In this document: positions 42,760 to 53,809 of the stretch, piece after piece
Position numbering within the stretch: the stretch's first letter is position 1
Layout: each line of letters begins with the position of its first letter
From: Coffea arabica
Taxonomy: Eukaryota > Streptophyta > Magnoliopsida > Gentianales > Rubiaceae
Reading direction: 5' to 3'
Assembly: GCF_036785885.1 (NCBI RefSeq)
Contig: NC_092329.1
Location: forward strand, 8,494,001 to 8,558,000
Length of the DNA stretch: 64,000 nucleotides
Notes under the pieces: generated by a model
What the model was told of the DNA's origin: nothing
Seen by the model: the letters and a program-made list of their open reading frames with translations, nothing else
Database searches by the model: none
Position numbers and translations under genes: made by a program

Positions 42760-44040
42760 TGTGCATGAAATTTTCAATGCAGGAACTAGCCTTTAGGCTG
42801 TAAATTTGTTACGCACTAAATCAAGTTCTCCAAACATGATGATCATTTTTAGATCTAGTATTTTCACAAATTTAATGCATTATACAAAATTGTATTTGAA
42901 CCCAAAAAAATCCCAAAAGAGGGACTGCAATAAAAGTTTTAGCCATGGCAAAACAATAGTAAGGGATTGCATGCAAGGGAGGAAGGTAATACAATAGTAG
43001 TTTCTTTTTCTCTTAACCTCCTGAATTGGACTAATACGTAAGAGGACTTTTACATGGTGATGACTTTTGAGACTTGAGAGCATATAGAAATGGGGTCCTC
43101 ACTCATGGAGGTGCAAAGAAAAGATGCCCACTCTCCCTAAAGGTAGAATATTTGATCGTGTCGATCTAAGCACTTGGGAAGGACCAAAAATCAGTGTTAT
43201 ATTATTGGCAATTTCTCTTGATGATGGTTTTTTTTTATCACATATTGTCCTGTCATTTTCATCGAAATCTAAATATCATGACATTTTCTAGATCATGATT
43301 GGCTACCATTCATATCTCTTCAACTCTGTTTATTAATTCACACTCTTAAGATATGTTGCATTTCCTTCTCCAGTCCCTGCTAACGAACTCAAATGACAAA
43401 TACTTCACTGCCTGAACTAGAGAATAATAGAATATGCTAATACTAGATTAAAAAATTTGGATCATTTTTCTCTTGGAAAATAGAACTAATGAAACGAATA
43501 TTCTTTGAAATTAAGAAGCAAAAGTTAGCCACGACATTGATCAAATTTAATTGCAGCTGCGTTTGGCCGCATCCCATATGGAATGATGGATTTAGAAGAT
43601 TAAGTCGGTAACACCACTGTGCTTTTAGTTAGTCAAGACGTAGATAAAATTTTTCACTGGAATATTACTTGTGATTTTAAGTATGTGGCACCCCATATTG
43701 GAGCAAGCACTCTTTATACTAGTTGACCACTTTTTCCAGTATATTAATAATAATAAAATTCGTTTTTCTACGTGAGAATGATGATTTCCATCTTGAAGGG
43801 GTCTTCTTTGCACTCTCAAAGGGTCATGTAGATTTAAAAAGGGAAGAAAAGGTTGCAGAAACAATTTGAAGGGGCATTTGCTAGTCCGAACATTTTTAAT
43901 TTTTTTCTTTCCGTCAGCGAAGAGGAATAATATGTTTTCAGATGTGTTTTTTACCTTTTAATTATCCATTCTTTTTTTTTCTGGTATATTCGTTTAGAAA
44001 TTCTTACTTAAAATTCTATTTTGAAATTAAACACATGTTC
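42760..44040. other. Gene-free stretch
   Basis: No recognisable exon, RNA gene or transposon end. Short ORFs on both strands lack family resemblance. Confidence 0.35.
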
Positions 44041-44043
44041 AAA

Positions 44044-44459
44044 ATATCTATATTACCAACCGGGGTTGGGCCAAGTGGTAAGCAGCTTGGTTCCGTTTAA
44101 GCAGGTCTTGGGTAGGCAACCAAAAAAAAATATATCTATATTCTATCTATCCATACTATGCATAAAGGCAGAGAAAAGGGTTGGCGTAAACATCTTTTAT
44201 CACTATTTAAACTTCCATTTTTGTCCTCACAAAAACTAAATTTTATTCTAACTATCCAATTATATGTAACTAACATAATTTTTATTGTAACTACCAATAG
44301 GTTTGAATATCCAAATTTTTTATTATAGAAAAAGATTTAACTACAAGATAACTACCACTCGGCATAACCGCCAAGATAACTATCAATTCATTAAAGAAAA
44401 TTTCATAAACATTAATTTATTTTTAAATTGCACACATATGGGTATGCCCTTAGCACTAG
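44044..44459 (+). mobile_element. Short Helitron, interrupted by a SINE near its 5' end
   Basis: The right end shows a small hairpin (GGGTATGCCC) followed by TTAGCA and CTAG at 44456-44459, then T, the typical 3' end of a plant Helitron. The left end reads TCTATATTCTATCTATCC and then CATACTATGCATAAAGG, as in plant Helitron 5' ends. The SINE at 44055-44131 interrupts it after its first bases. The uninterrupted element would be about 330 bases. The sequence right after 44460 (ATTATAAAAGGAGAGAAAGG) resembles the same element's 5' region, so a second copy may follow head-to-tail. Non-autonomous, with no Rep/helicase gene. Confidence 0.55.
44055..44131 (+). mobile_element. Very short tRNA-derived SINE (77 bp) with 11-bp target duplication
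   Basis: ATATCTATATT occurs at 44044-44054 and 44132-44142. Between them is a tRNA-like head (GGGCCAAGTGGTAAGCAG fits a pol III box A), a box-B-like segment (AGGTCTTGGGTAGGCAACC, poorly conserved) and a run of nine A before the right duplication. This is the structure of a SINE consisting almost only of the tRNA-related head plus A tail. It is not a tRNA gene: no cloverleaf with an intact anticodon arm can be formed. Confidence 0.65.
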
Positions 44460-44696
44460 TATTATAAAAGGAGAGAAAGGAGTTTGGGATAAACATTTAC
44501 TGTCATTTTTACCCTTATGAAAACTACTCTTACTTTAGTTACCTACACACATGTTGTCAAGATAACTATCCATGAACATTTTTAAATTTTAACTATTTAA
44601 CCATATGTTTTCAACATAACTATCTCTAAGCATTATAATTACCTATATAGAATTATTTTATGAAAAAATTTAAAAGATCAAAGTTTACTTTAGCAA

Positions 44697-44770
44697 TGAA
44701 AATGCTATCAGTGTATAAAAATTGTACACTGACATTGAATAAAAAACTTAAGTCTTATTTTTATTAGTTA
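44697..44770. repeat. Fragment of the CTGACAGTGTAT foldback family (copy 4)
   Basis: AATGCTATCAGTGTATAAAA followed by TTGTACACTGACATTGAAT resembles the arms of the elements at 14110-14275 and 17951-18060. Short and probably truncated. Confidence 0.4.
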
Positions 44771-44774
44771 CACA

Positions 44775-45940
44775 CCGATCCAATGTACCTTGATCTCTAA
44801 TCATAATTTATCATTAGGGTAGTGATGTATATCAAATCGTACTAGATGATTTTTAGCAAATTGTTATGAAATTTGCTTTTTATCGTTTGAAAAAAAAAAA
44901 AAACACCGAAACTTGTATATGTCACATTGGTTCAACCAAGTCTAAGAGCCCATAAATAACGGTTGGATCCTCATCTACGTGGACGTGGTTCAAACATGTA
45001 GTTGGGTCTGGTCCTCACTCCTTTTTTGTGGCAAGAATATGCTAATCTTTAAGTATGCCATGTTCTAAATTTGAAAAGTTTCAGCACTAGCTGTCATGCT
45101 GTTAATGCCAAAGGTTTCAGCACACTCTTTTAAGCCCTTTTTTTATAAAAAAAAAAAAAAAAAAAAGTGGCTAAAACTGCTGAGGGGGATTGGTCAACGT
45201 ATTATTGGATTAAAAATTCTTTTCTTTGTTTCTATCCGTTGATTAATCTATATATATGCAAGTACTAAATCCAATTAATAATTTTTATATTTATAGATGG
45301 CAGGTCTAATAAAAAAGAATTAATGGATAATTTGGATATTTGGGGTTTAATCCATTGAAATAATTCTACAATGGGGTTTTCTGAGACTCTGATGGTTGAA
45401 TTTGCAAAGCAAGAAATTTTTTTTTATTTCAAACCCTTTACGTATTAGCTAATTATTGGTGCCAAATTTGTGTATCTATTATATGGATAAAAAAGGGTGT
45501 TTTTGGAACAAAGATGATACTGGTCCTTTTAATTGCCGAAGTGTAGTGGATTGCCAAAAATCAGAAATTGAAAGTCGTTGATTGCTATGCGGGATCCTAA
45601 CCCCTAAGAAATTTGGATTTAGTTAGTCTATCAAGTTCCCATCTAGAATATGTCCATGTCTTATTCGGATTTTGTTTAGTTAATCCTGCCCTTTTTGGGT
45701 TTTGGCACTAAAGTTGCTAGGGAACTGCGTCCTATACATTAGCATGATCTCCCACCTCTCCGCTGCACTATCGTCTTTGTTTCTTATAAAGTCAAGTTAG
45801 TTTGATTCACGATAATTTCAGCTCCAGACTGAGGTTTTACCGATTAGAAGTTTTGGTTCGCCGGGTTGCTTCCGTGGTAGGTTTTTCTATCAAAGCAACG
45901 CGGTATACATATTAAATTTCGTTTTCTGAGATTAATAATA
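44775..45940. other. Upstream flank of the kelch-like gene, no gene seen
   Basis: AT-rich sequence with a long A run near 45149-45166. No exon or RNA gene is visible. The promoter of the kelch-like gene should be in the last few hundred bases, but no clear TATA box is assignable. Confidence 0.35.
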
Positions 45941-45946
45941 ATCATC

Positions 45947-47092
45947 ATGAGCAAGCAGGCTGATCATGACTTGTCATCGTTTCCGTTTGAGGGGCTAGGT
46001 ATACCTGGGTCGTTGAATTCTTCTGGACACCCTGTTGACGACGATCGGGCAGTTGAAGAAGTGATCATGACGAAAAAGAAGCATCTGTTTGTGTACCTCA
46101 TGCCATATGCTTCTGCCGACCGATGTATGCGGTATTCTATCCAGTCCGTCCCACTTGAGAGTCTGATCGTGGATGCAGAAGATGAAGAAACTTCATCTGA
46201 TCGGCATTGCAGGGAAGATCATGCAGATTCTGAACTTGAAGAAGTGCTCACCGTGACCGACAGGGATGAATATGGTGTGGGCTGCGTTAACATAGGAACT
46301 AGAGTGTTCTTAGTGCATGATGATGACGAATTTCCGGCATTCATCTACACTCCCCGGTCTCTAAGCTGTGACTTGCACTGCTATGATCTCACCCCCTACA
46401 AACAATTGGTACACCTTCGGGCTTCTTCATCTGTGGCCGGTAATGGTGATCACGGTGGTGGTATCCCTATCCCTCCTCCAGAATTCCATTTAAAGAAGGA
46501 GAAGCTAGGAGGAATGCATGCAGGCATGTCTACTCCCATTCTAGAGGAAATTGATGGTCTTTTGTACGTACTTTGTGGGCCTTGCATGCTCACTGGAAAT
46601 TACACCCCTGATCCTAGCTTTGAGGTGTACGATCCTCGCACCAATGAGTGGTCTCCCCTAGAAAACCCTCCTTTCTATGAGTATTGTAGCAAGTACTATT
46701 TTAACCGGGGGTGACGTCCATTCTCCCACGTAGTTATTGATAAAAAGCTGTGCGTTTCAACTCGATATGCCTCCTTTGCTTACGACACCAGGAGTGGCAA
46801 ATGGGAGACTTGTGAGTTGTTTGTTGGTTTCAAGGTCGACCGCCTTAGCATTCCTTGGGAAGAAAATGAATTTTGCAGGCGCCTTGAATCAGATAGGCCT
46901 TATGCCATGGACGATATCAAGTGTGGTCCTCCATTTGCATTCCATCAAAAGGGCGTTGTTTATGATGGGGATATCCTGATCTGCAATCTACCTGAAGAAA
47001 CCGCTCATCCATTGGTCGCCTACCAGTTGGGGGCCAATGGGAAAGTTGAAAGAATGCAGAGCTTAATAACTGTGAAGTGGTTTCAGAATTAG
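45947..47092 (+). pseudogene. Kelch-like single-exon gene interrupted by an in-frame TGA
   Basis: One continuous frame of 382 codons broken only by TGA at 46712-46714. The first part (255 aa, MSKQADHDLSSF onward) contains a kelch-like strand ending FEVYDPRTNEWSPL. The second part, same frame, contains SHVVIDKKLCVST and FAYDTRSGKWETCELFVGF, the next kelch-type repeat. It ends VKWFQN at a TAG. No F-box or other N-terminal domain is visible. A single point mutation explains the break, since flanking codons show no frame change. In-frame text with family flavour (EHPRTALEPGF) continues past the TAG, which suggests a further nonsense change. Most likely a recent pseudogene; a truncated 255-aa product or a sequencing error are alternatives. 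Function of the family is unknown to me. Confidence 0.65.
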
Positions 47093-49900
47093 GAGCATCC
47101 CCGCACAGCTTTGGAACCCGGATTTTGATTTAGGGGGCGAGCGGTCAAACATATATAATAGATAAATTTTAGATTATAAACTTGAATAATAACATTCAAT
47201 ATTGAATAATCAATTACTAAGGTTAAAATATAATAGAAGAAATTCTAAAGTGAAAAAAAAATTGCATTCAAAAGTGGAGTTTGGTGAAGAGTTGCTTAAC
47301 ATAAGTTTATTGGAGTTAGGGCTTAACATAAGTTTATTGGAATTAGGGAAGATCCGTGCTTGATCAAAATATCAAAAGTTGAATTTTTTTATGTTTAGTT
47401 TTGATTAATACTCCGATTATTTTAGTTCAAGTCAATTTAGTAATGATAAAATTGTATCGTGGTTGAATTTTCTTATGCTTGTCTTTGGTTTCTTTTATTT
47501 GTCTTTTTTTTTTTTTGGTATAGTGTCTATTTGGTTACTACTTATAGTTCTAATAATCATATCTAATAAAGAAATTACTATTTCATTATTTCATTAGGGG
47601 AAGAGCTAAATTCACACTCTTCTATACTAAATTCACACCCCATGCATTTATTGGACAACATTGCCCTTATTTATTCAAGTTATTTGATGATTCTTATAGT
47701 TTCAAGAAACAAACATTAATAGAGCACAAAGGGAAAAAATAAACATTGTAAAAGAGAATGTTTCAAATATTTTATAAGTGCTTAAGAATAAAATTTTCAA
47801 TTTTAAATTAATTTAACAATCCAAGTTTTCAATTGTGATTAAGCATGTAAATACAAATTCTATTAAAAATTAAGCATGTAGCAATACCTAGCTCTGCATT
47901 TCAATTTCATAAAATTAAAATCTAAATAGTTTTTAAGGTGGAATATTCAATCATATTGACTTCTTATACTAATATCTGCCATTTGATTATGTGTAAGTTT
48001 AAAAAAAAAGTTCAATAAAGTAAAGGTAGTAGGCTATAAAAGGAGAGAAAAAAATTGGAGCAAGCTCAAGAAACATAAATTCTGGAATGAAATAAATAAG
48101 AAAAGGAATTTCAATATAGAATTGACATAAAGATAAGGGTATAGATTTTTTTCTTTGGAAATACATTACTAATGATAATCTAAATACTAATAAAAATTAA
48201 GGACATGAGTGTCTAATAAATGTATAAGGTGTGCATTTAGTATGAAGGGGGTGTAAATTTAGTTCCACCCTCTCTTTAGTTACTATTTAAGAGTTATATT
48301 AACTAATCGTGTATACTAACATTGAGGTGATATTGTTCCATATACTACTATAAGGAAACTAATAGTTGGATTGTTAGAGGACATTTTTGCAAAGAGAAAT
48401 TAAAGTAGATTTTTTAAGTGATATTTAAAGGTTATATGAAATATTAATTGTATACTAAAATTAATTTTGCATTAATTTTATATCATATGCTAATATAAGG
48501 AAACAAGATGCTTTGTAAATGGCTAAACATGGTGCTTTGCAAATCTCACGTCCCTTTCAACAACCATTGCTCTAAAGCAGATAATAATAATAGAATGCTA
48601 CATGAAAATGGAAAACAAACATCAAATCGTTCGATTGAAACTTACATATCAAGAGATAACTTATATATCGTTCGATTGAAACATGCACTAGATTGTGGCG
48701 TCATCTACCTTATACCAAGGTTCATTAGCCACGTGATTAACAGGTCAAGGTTCATCCATTCTCAAGCGTGTCCGATTCCTCTAGATCCTATGAGCTTGTC
48801 TCTTACGAGTTTCGTCACAAGTTGGCAACGTTTGTATCAATAACAAAGTAAAAAGTATTGTCATTGTTTAAAGCTACAAATCACCCATGGATGCTACAAA
48901 TCATCATTACCCATCAATGTGCCTTTTGTCCCTATTGTGCGGGGTAGTAGAGCAACCACATCTCCAATGCACTCTCCGGTATGGCAGATCTTGTTGCAGC
49001 TGTAGGCGTTCAGACCTCCTAAATAGTGTCTCAGGCATTTGTTCATCCTCATCATTATCGGAGAGGTCCACCACAGAAGTCTGACCACATCTCGAACAAA
49101 AAGATTTGTAGATGTTGTGGAAGGGTCTTGATGAGGAGCAGTATTTGCGTTTATTTGGAAAAACTAGCGAAAAACCCATCGAAGACCCTAATAAGTCATA
49201 GATACGATCAAGTTTTCGCTTAACTCATTATTCATCCTAAATGACATATGTGGCCTAACAAAGGATGAACCAACACTATAGTCGAATCCGAGTAAGGGAG
49301 TAGGCATCACATGGAAATGACCCCCAAAAGCAGGAACACATGGAGGTGCGGAGAACGCTCTAAAATGGAAAAATTGAGTGACAATGGTAGGATCATAAGG
49401 AGCATGTATAAGAATAAGATGTAAATACTTGAAAATCCTAAACAAGAAAATGCAATAATGCTTACTAAATAGTACTTGTACTGAATAGGCAGAGGCAATA
49501 CAATTAATACTAATAACACTATTAATTAATAAACTATTACTAATTAAACTAATTCAAATTCTAATCAAATGTAATAAATTAATCTAAACTACATAAAACC
49601 CGGAGGCTTGAGCTATAGTTGATTGTGCCGGTTTCCCTGTGATTTCGCATCTCATTTCGTCCTTTTTTGTCCTTTCTCAGGTCCGTGCAACCTCTTTGGC
49701 TGTTGGTGCGCTTTTCCTCATTTCTTCTTTTGTTCCCTTCTTCCGATTGTGCCCTTGTCCTGGTTTCTTTGTAATTTTGTGGTCAATTTTGTCCTTTTGT
49801 TTCCTGTCCATCTTCCGCTGCTGCAATTGTTATCAGACTTTATTGACAAAAATATATTAATTTATCGATTTTATTTATTAACTTCCTTCAACATATAACT
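47093..49900. other. Transposon-rich flank, no intact gene
   Basis: Contains the TIR element at 47597-48275. Between about 48500 and 49450 there are overlapping ORFs on both strands. One on the minus strand (48907-49179) has a Cys/Arg-rich piece with VVDLSDNDEDEQMPE, which could be a degraded coding fragment, but I cannot assign a family and do not call it a gene. Confidence 0.35.
47597..48275. mobile_element. 679-bp foldback TIR element, PIF/Harbinger-like
   Basis: The left end GGGGAAGAGCTAAATTCACA and the inverted right end AGAGAGGGTGGAACTAAATT match imperfectly, and the similarity runs inward for about 80 bases (ATACTAAATTCACACC against ATACTAAATGCACACC, CATTTATTGGACA against CATTTATTAGACA). 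TTA lies directly outside both ends (47594-47596 and 48276-48278), matching the 3-bp duplication of PIF/Harbinger elements. No transposase remains. Confidence 0.6.
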
Positions 49901-50718
49901 TCCTCCTTTAACTTTGTATTAATGTCTCATTCTTCAAAATATAATTTCTTCTGCTCTTTTATATTTATTAACTTTCTCCAAAATATATATATTAACAAAG
50001 ATATTGATTTTCTAAAAAATATGTGAATCAATAAAAATTCTGTGTGCATCTAATATATACAGGACAATATAAATTGTATTTGTTACATTATCTATTCGTT
50101 GATTTTGAGTAAGATATTGATTAATCAATAAATAAATTGCTTTATGATTAAATAAATATTTATTCATATATGCTATTCAATCAAGCATTATTAATTTTCG
50201 ATATCAATGAGCTAACGGACTCTTCGAAATTGTGTTATCTTTAAATTTTAGAATCTTATTAATTCCCAAAAAATTAATGCAAGTACTATTCTTTCCAGCA
50301 ACATTTATTTACAAATTAATCGATCTAATACTCATTGAATTCAAAAATGATTATTCGATTAATAAATACGAATATATGATTTCTTAATTTCTAATATCAC
50401 ATTGTTAAAAATATTTAGTTTATATATGTTATATATATTTATTCATATATGCTATTCAATCAAGCATTATTGAATTTCGATATCAATAAACTAACGGACT
50501 CTTCGAAATTGTGTTATCTTTAAATTTTAGAATCTTATTAATTCCCAAAAAATTAATGCAAGTACTAAACTTTCTCCAAAATGTGTATATTAACAAAAAT
50601 ACTGATTTTCTAAAAAATATGCAAATCGATAAAAATTTTGTGTGCATACAAATACGAATATATAATCTTTTTTGGGCTATACAAATCTATATATATTCTT
50701 GCATCCTATCTGTGTGCC

Positions 50719-50749
<31 letters not shown>

Positions 50750-51280
50750 TCATTTTCTCCAAAAGATATATGTCGACAAAAATAATGATTTTCTAGAAAA
50801 TACATATATATATATCTATTGATAGAAATTTTGTGTGTATCTAATAAATATAAATCAATTGTGCCACTTTGTATTAGCTTCTATTAATGCGACCAATTGT
50901 TTTTAACAATATAGGATAATTTCCCTCTATTTCAAAAATGTTACTTCGATAATATTTGTTAACTACTGAATTATTAACTTAAAGTTTTTGCATTTTAAGA
51001 TTGAGCAACATAATATAAATGCGGTCAATACAAAGTGATGATTAATTGTGTGTCTTTTTATATATGTTCATTTTCTGCAAAATATATATATATCGATAGA
51101 AATATTGATTTTTTGAAAAATATATATATCAATGAAAATTTTGTGTGTATCTAATAAATATAAATCAATTGTGCCACTTTGTATTAGCTTGCATTAATAT
51201 GACTAATTGTTCTTAAAAATATAGGATAATTTCCCTCTATTGCAAAAATGTTAGTTCGTTAATATTTCAAAAATTAAAAA
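49900..51280. repeat. AT-rich array of diverged ~280-310-bp repeats
   Basis: Related segments recur: CTTTCTCCAAAATATATATA near 49970, CTTTCTCCAAAATGTGTATA near 50569, TTTTCTCCAAAAGATATATG near 50753 and TTTTCTGCAAAATATATATA near 51070. Each is followed by GATTTTCTAAAAAATAT-like and AAAATTTTGTGTG-like words. A 132-base segment at 50157-50288 is repeated with few differences at 50436-50567 (offset 279). The last two units share AATTGTGCCACTTTGTATTA. It looks like an old satellite-like array or the repetitive inside of a larger element. Confidence 0.6.
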
Positions 51281-51479
51281 ATTGGAAAATATACACCATT
51301 GAAGACTAAAACAAAAAAAGACAAACAAACCCTTATATATACAGACAAAAATATACATGATGTAACTCAAAAAAATATATCATATTGACACAAGAATCAC
51401 AAGACAAATAGGAACACTACAAATATAACGAACAAACAAAACTAGAAAAGATAGACATGACGAAACAATACTAAACAAT

Positions 51480-52900
51480 CATACAAACTCAAATAAAATA
51501 TTAAATATAGATCTACATATATATATACACACATATATAAATAAATAAATAATAAAAATATAACAAACAAACAAAACCACAAAAAAATAAACACTTCAAA
51601 AATTAAACCATTATATCACCTAAAATAAAATACTAAACACACACACACACACACATATGCATACATGCATATTACAAAATATCTCGTGTACCTATATCTA
51701 TATATTAATACAAAACTCACTATGACATTAAGTCACATAAAATAAGTCACATAAACATCAAACAATAAATATTTAAAAATTCTACTGCAAATTACAATGA
51801 TTAAACTCTATAATTTTCATGTGCAATCATTTCTATTTCTTATAAAAAATTTATACACATCACCTTACTTTCAATAATATCCATTTATCAATAAACTATT
51901 AATATATAAAATCTCTCAACTCTCAAAAGTAATATTATCCTTTACTTATTTAGATTCTATTAATTAAAAAAAATACAACTTCTATCTATCTCAATCACAT
52001 TCATTCATAACTAAATCAATATCATCTTTACTTATCGAAAAAAATCTACTTAATTAATAAACACATTTTTTACCAAGCTATAACATCAAATTATTCCAAA
52101 TTATTAATTTATCTCATCACACAACACCCAAACTATATCAAAATTTGCCAAAAAAATATCTAATATCCATTTATCAATAAACTATTAATATATAAAATCT
52201 CTCAACTCTCAAAAGTAATATTATCCTTTACTTATTTAGATTCTATTAATTAAAAAAAATACAACTTCTATCTATCTCAATCACATTCATTCATAACTAA
52301 ATCAATATCATCTTTACTTATCGAAAAAAATCTACTTAATTAATAAACACATTTTTTACCAAGCTATAACATCAAATTATTCCAAATTATTAATTTATCT
52401 CATCACACAACACCCAAACTATATCAAAATTTGCCAAAAAAATATCTATTATCCATTTATTTTTCAACAAACTTTCCATTCTTTTATATCCTTTCCATAG
52501 ACTTTTCCACTGCAACAATGCACACTTTCTCATCCTAGCTATCCAAATTATCATCATTCTAAAATACATAAACTACCAACGCCCAAAGTACAATAAATTA
52601 TAACACTCTCAATGTAATTATCCACCTAATTTTCCATCTTGTCAAAAAATAATATATATTCCATTAATTTAAATAATATTTACTTATCACTAAATTAAAA
52701 TCAAAAAACAAAATTTTTTGAAACCAATATTATCCATCAAATCTTTTGATCATATTAATTTTAAAAAACACTATACAAATCACATCAATTTTATTATATC
52801 TATTGATAAATAAATCAATCCAATATATCACTCATCTATCCAATTATTATACAAAATACTCGAAATCTATGTTATTAAATAAATCTTACATTATTCTAAA
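51480..52900. repeat. Strongly G-poor, strand-asymmetric AT-rich tract
   Basis: For about 1.4 kb the plus strand has very few G (often one to three per 60 bases) while C remains several-fold more common. Rows around 52141-52260 show this clearly. Neighbouring AT-rich DNA (49900-51280) lacks this skew. The tract includes the tandem 286-bp duplication and leads to a Helitron-like 3' end at 52948, so it may be the inside of a rolling-circle element. It contains no convincing ORF. Confidence 0.55.
51875..52446. repeat. Perfect 286-bp tandem duplication
   Basis: Copy 1 is 51875-52160 and copy 2 is 52161-52446. Reading base by base I found no difference between them. They begin TAATATCCATTTATCAATAA and end GCCAAAAAAATATCTA. 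The sequence after copy 2 (TTATCCATTTAT) differs from the copy 1/2 junction at the first base. Identity over 286 bases means a very recent duplication or an assembly artefact. Confidence 0.85.
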
Positions 52901-52912
52901 ACAGTCAATAAT

Positions 52913-52948
52913 GGATACCCCGCGGAACCCGCCGGACACCAAGCCTAG
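52913..52948 (+). mobile_element. Helitron-like 3' terminus
   Basis: The sequence CCCGCGG-AAC-CCGCCGG forms a hairpin with one mismatch, followed by ACACCAAGC and CTAG at 52945-52948, then T. A GC-rich hairpin about ten bases before CTRR and insertion before T are the hallmarks of a plant Helitron 3' end. The G-poor region to the left would belong to it, but I could not locate a matching 5' TC terminus. Confidence 0.55.
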
Positions 52949-53179
52949 TACTAATTAAAGATACTAGACTATTTGATGTAGTAGTAATCTTTTAAATCAA
53001 ATTTAATCAACTAACAGACAAACTAATACTAATTAAATATATATAATTTTGTTGCGATACCTGTTGGTTCGCTGGAGATTCTAGCCAACTTTAGATCCCA
53101 GAAGTCCAACGGCTTCTTATGACCAACAAAGGAAATCAACGCATACCAATCATCTTCAATGTACGCGAACTAACCGGCT

Positions 53180-53275
53180 CTGTATGAAATTACATAAATA
53201 CCCCTACTTATATATCCCTACTAAATAGCCGCTGTCGTACGAAATTACATAAATACCCTTACTTATATAACTAAT
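53180..53275. repeat. Short direct repeat
   Basis: GAAATTACATAAATACCC followed by a TACTTATATA segment is found at about 53187-53215 and again at about 53242-53270, separated by a short GCCGCTGTCG-containing spacer. Tandem duplication of about 55 bases. Confidence 0.5.
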
Positions 53276-53330
53276 TACTAAATTAGAAACTAGATAACAA
53301 TTTCTCGAAGGACCAAGACAGTGGAGGACG

Positions 53331-53800
53331 GTGGACCCAAAGTCACAAACACATCTCCTTCTTCCCACTCGGCTGTTCCGCTGTCCGCATTCTTCTTTCC
53401 CCAAATCAGAAGCATACCCTAGCCGCCGCTACCACTGTCTTCAAGCCACTTCTGCCACCACTACTGCCGGCCTTCGATTGAAGAGCCCTTTCTCTCCGAC
53501 TCCCAGTTTGTTGGCCACTTCTGCCACCACCACTGCCGCCCTTTCTCTCCGACTCCCAGTTAGAAGCTACGGTAGGCAAAGCGAACAGGCACTCTCCGAC
53601 TTCCACCACTGCCGCCCTTTCTCTCCGACGCCCATTTCATCAGCTCCATTGGTGGAGGGCCTCGCGACAGGCAAAGCGAACAGGTTGCCCTTTCTCTTCT
53701 TCCCTTATTAATTTCCTCTTTCCTGTTAATGGCGACGGAGCTTTCGTTAGAATTAGATCGCCTCTTCTTTCCCATTTCCGTCCCCAATTTCAATCAATTT
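53331..53800 (+). other. GC-rich block with internal repeats, possibly a 5' exon or pseudogene of unknown type
   Basis: This stretch is far more GC-rich than its surroundings and has repeated words: CTGCCACCACCACTGCCGCC, CTTTCTCTCCGACTCCCAGT (twice, and a third time as a variant), and GGCAAAGCGAACAGG (twice). A 126-codon plus-strand frame (53331-53711) is Ser/Thr/Pro-rich and low in complexity, so it is probably not a conserved protein. A short frame MATELSLELDRLFFPI starts at 53729. The composition is that of a plant 5' UTR/first exon, but no downstream exon is recognisable. Confidence 0.3.
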
Positions 53801-53809
53801 ATTTAAAAT

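Noticed and set aside
44055..44131. A true tRNA gene
   Set aside because: It has a box-A-like word but no foldable cloverleaf or intact box B. The A tail and 11-bp duplication show a SINE.
46708..46735. A 23-base GT...AG segment spanning the TGA in the kelch-like gene as an intron
   Set aside because: Far below plant minimum intron length, and removing it would shift the frame.
48887..49450. Overlapping ORFs on both strands, one Cys/Arg-rich with an acidic patch
   Set aside because: None resembles a known family and they overlap in several frames. Perhaps a degraded gene fragment.
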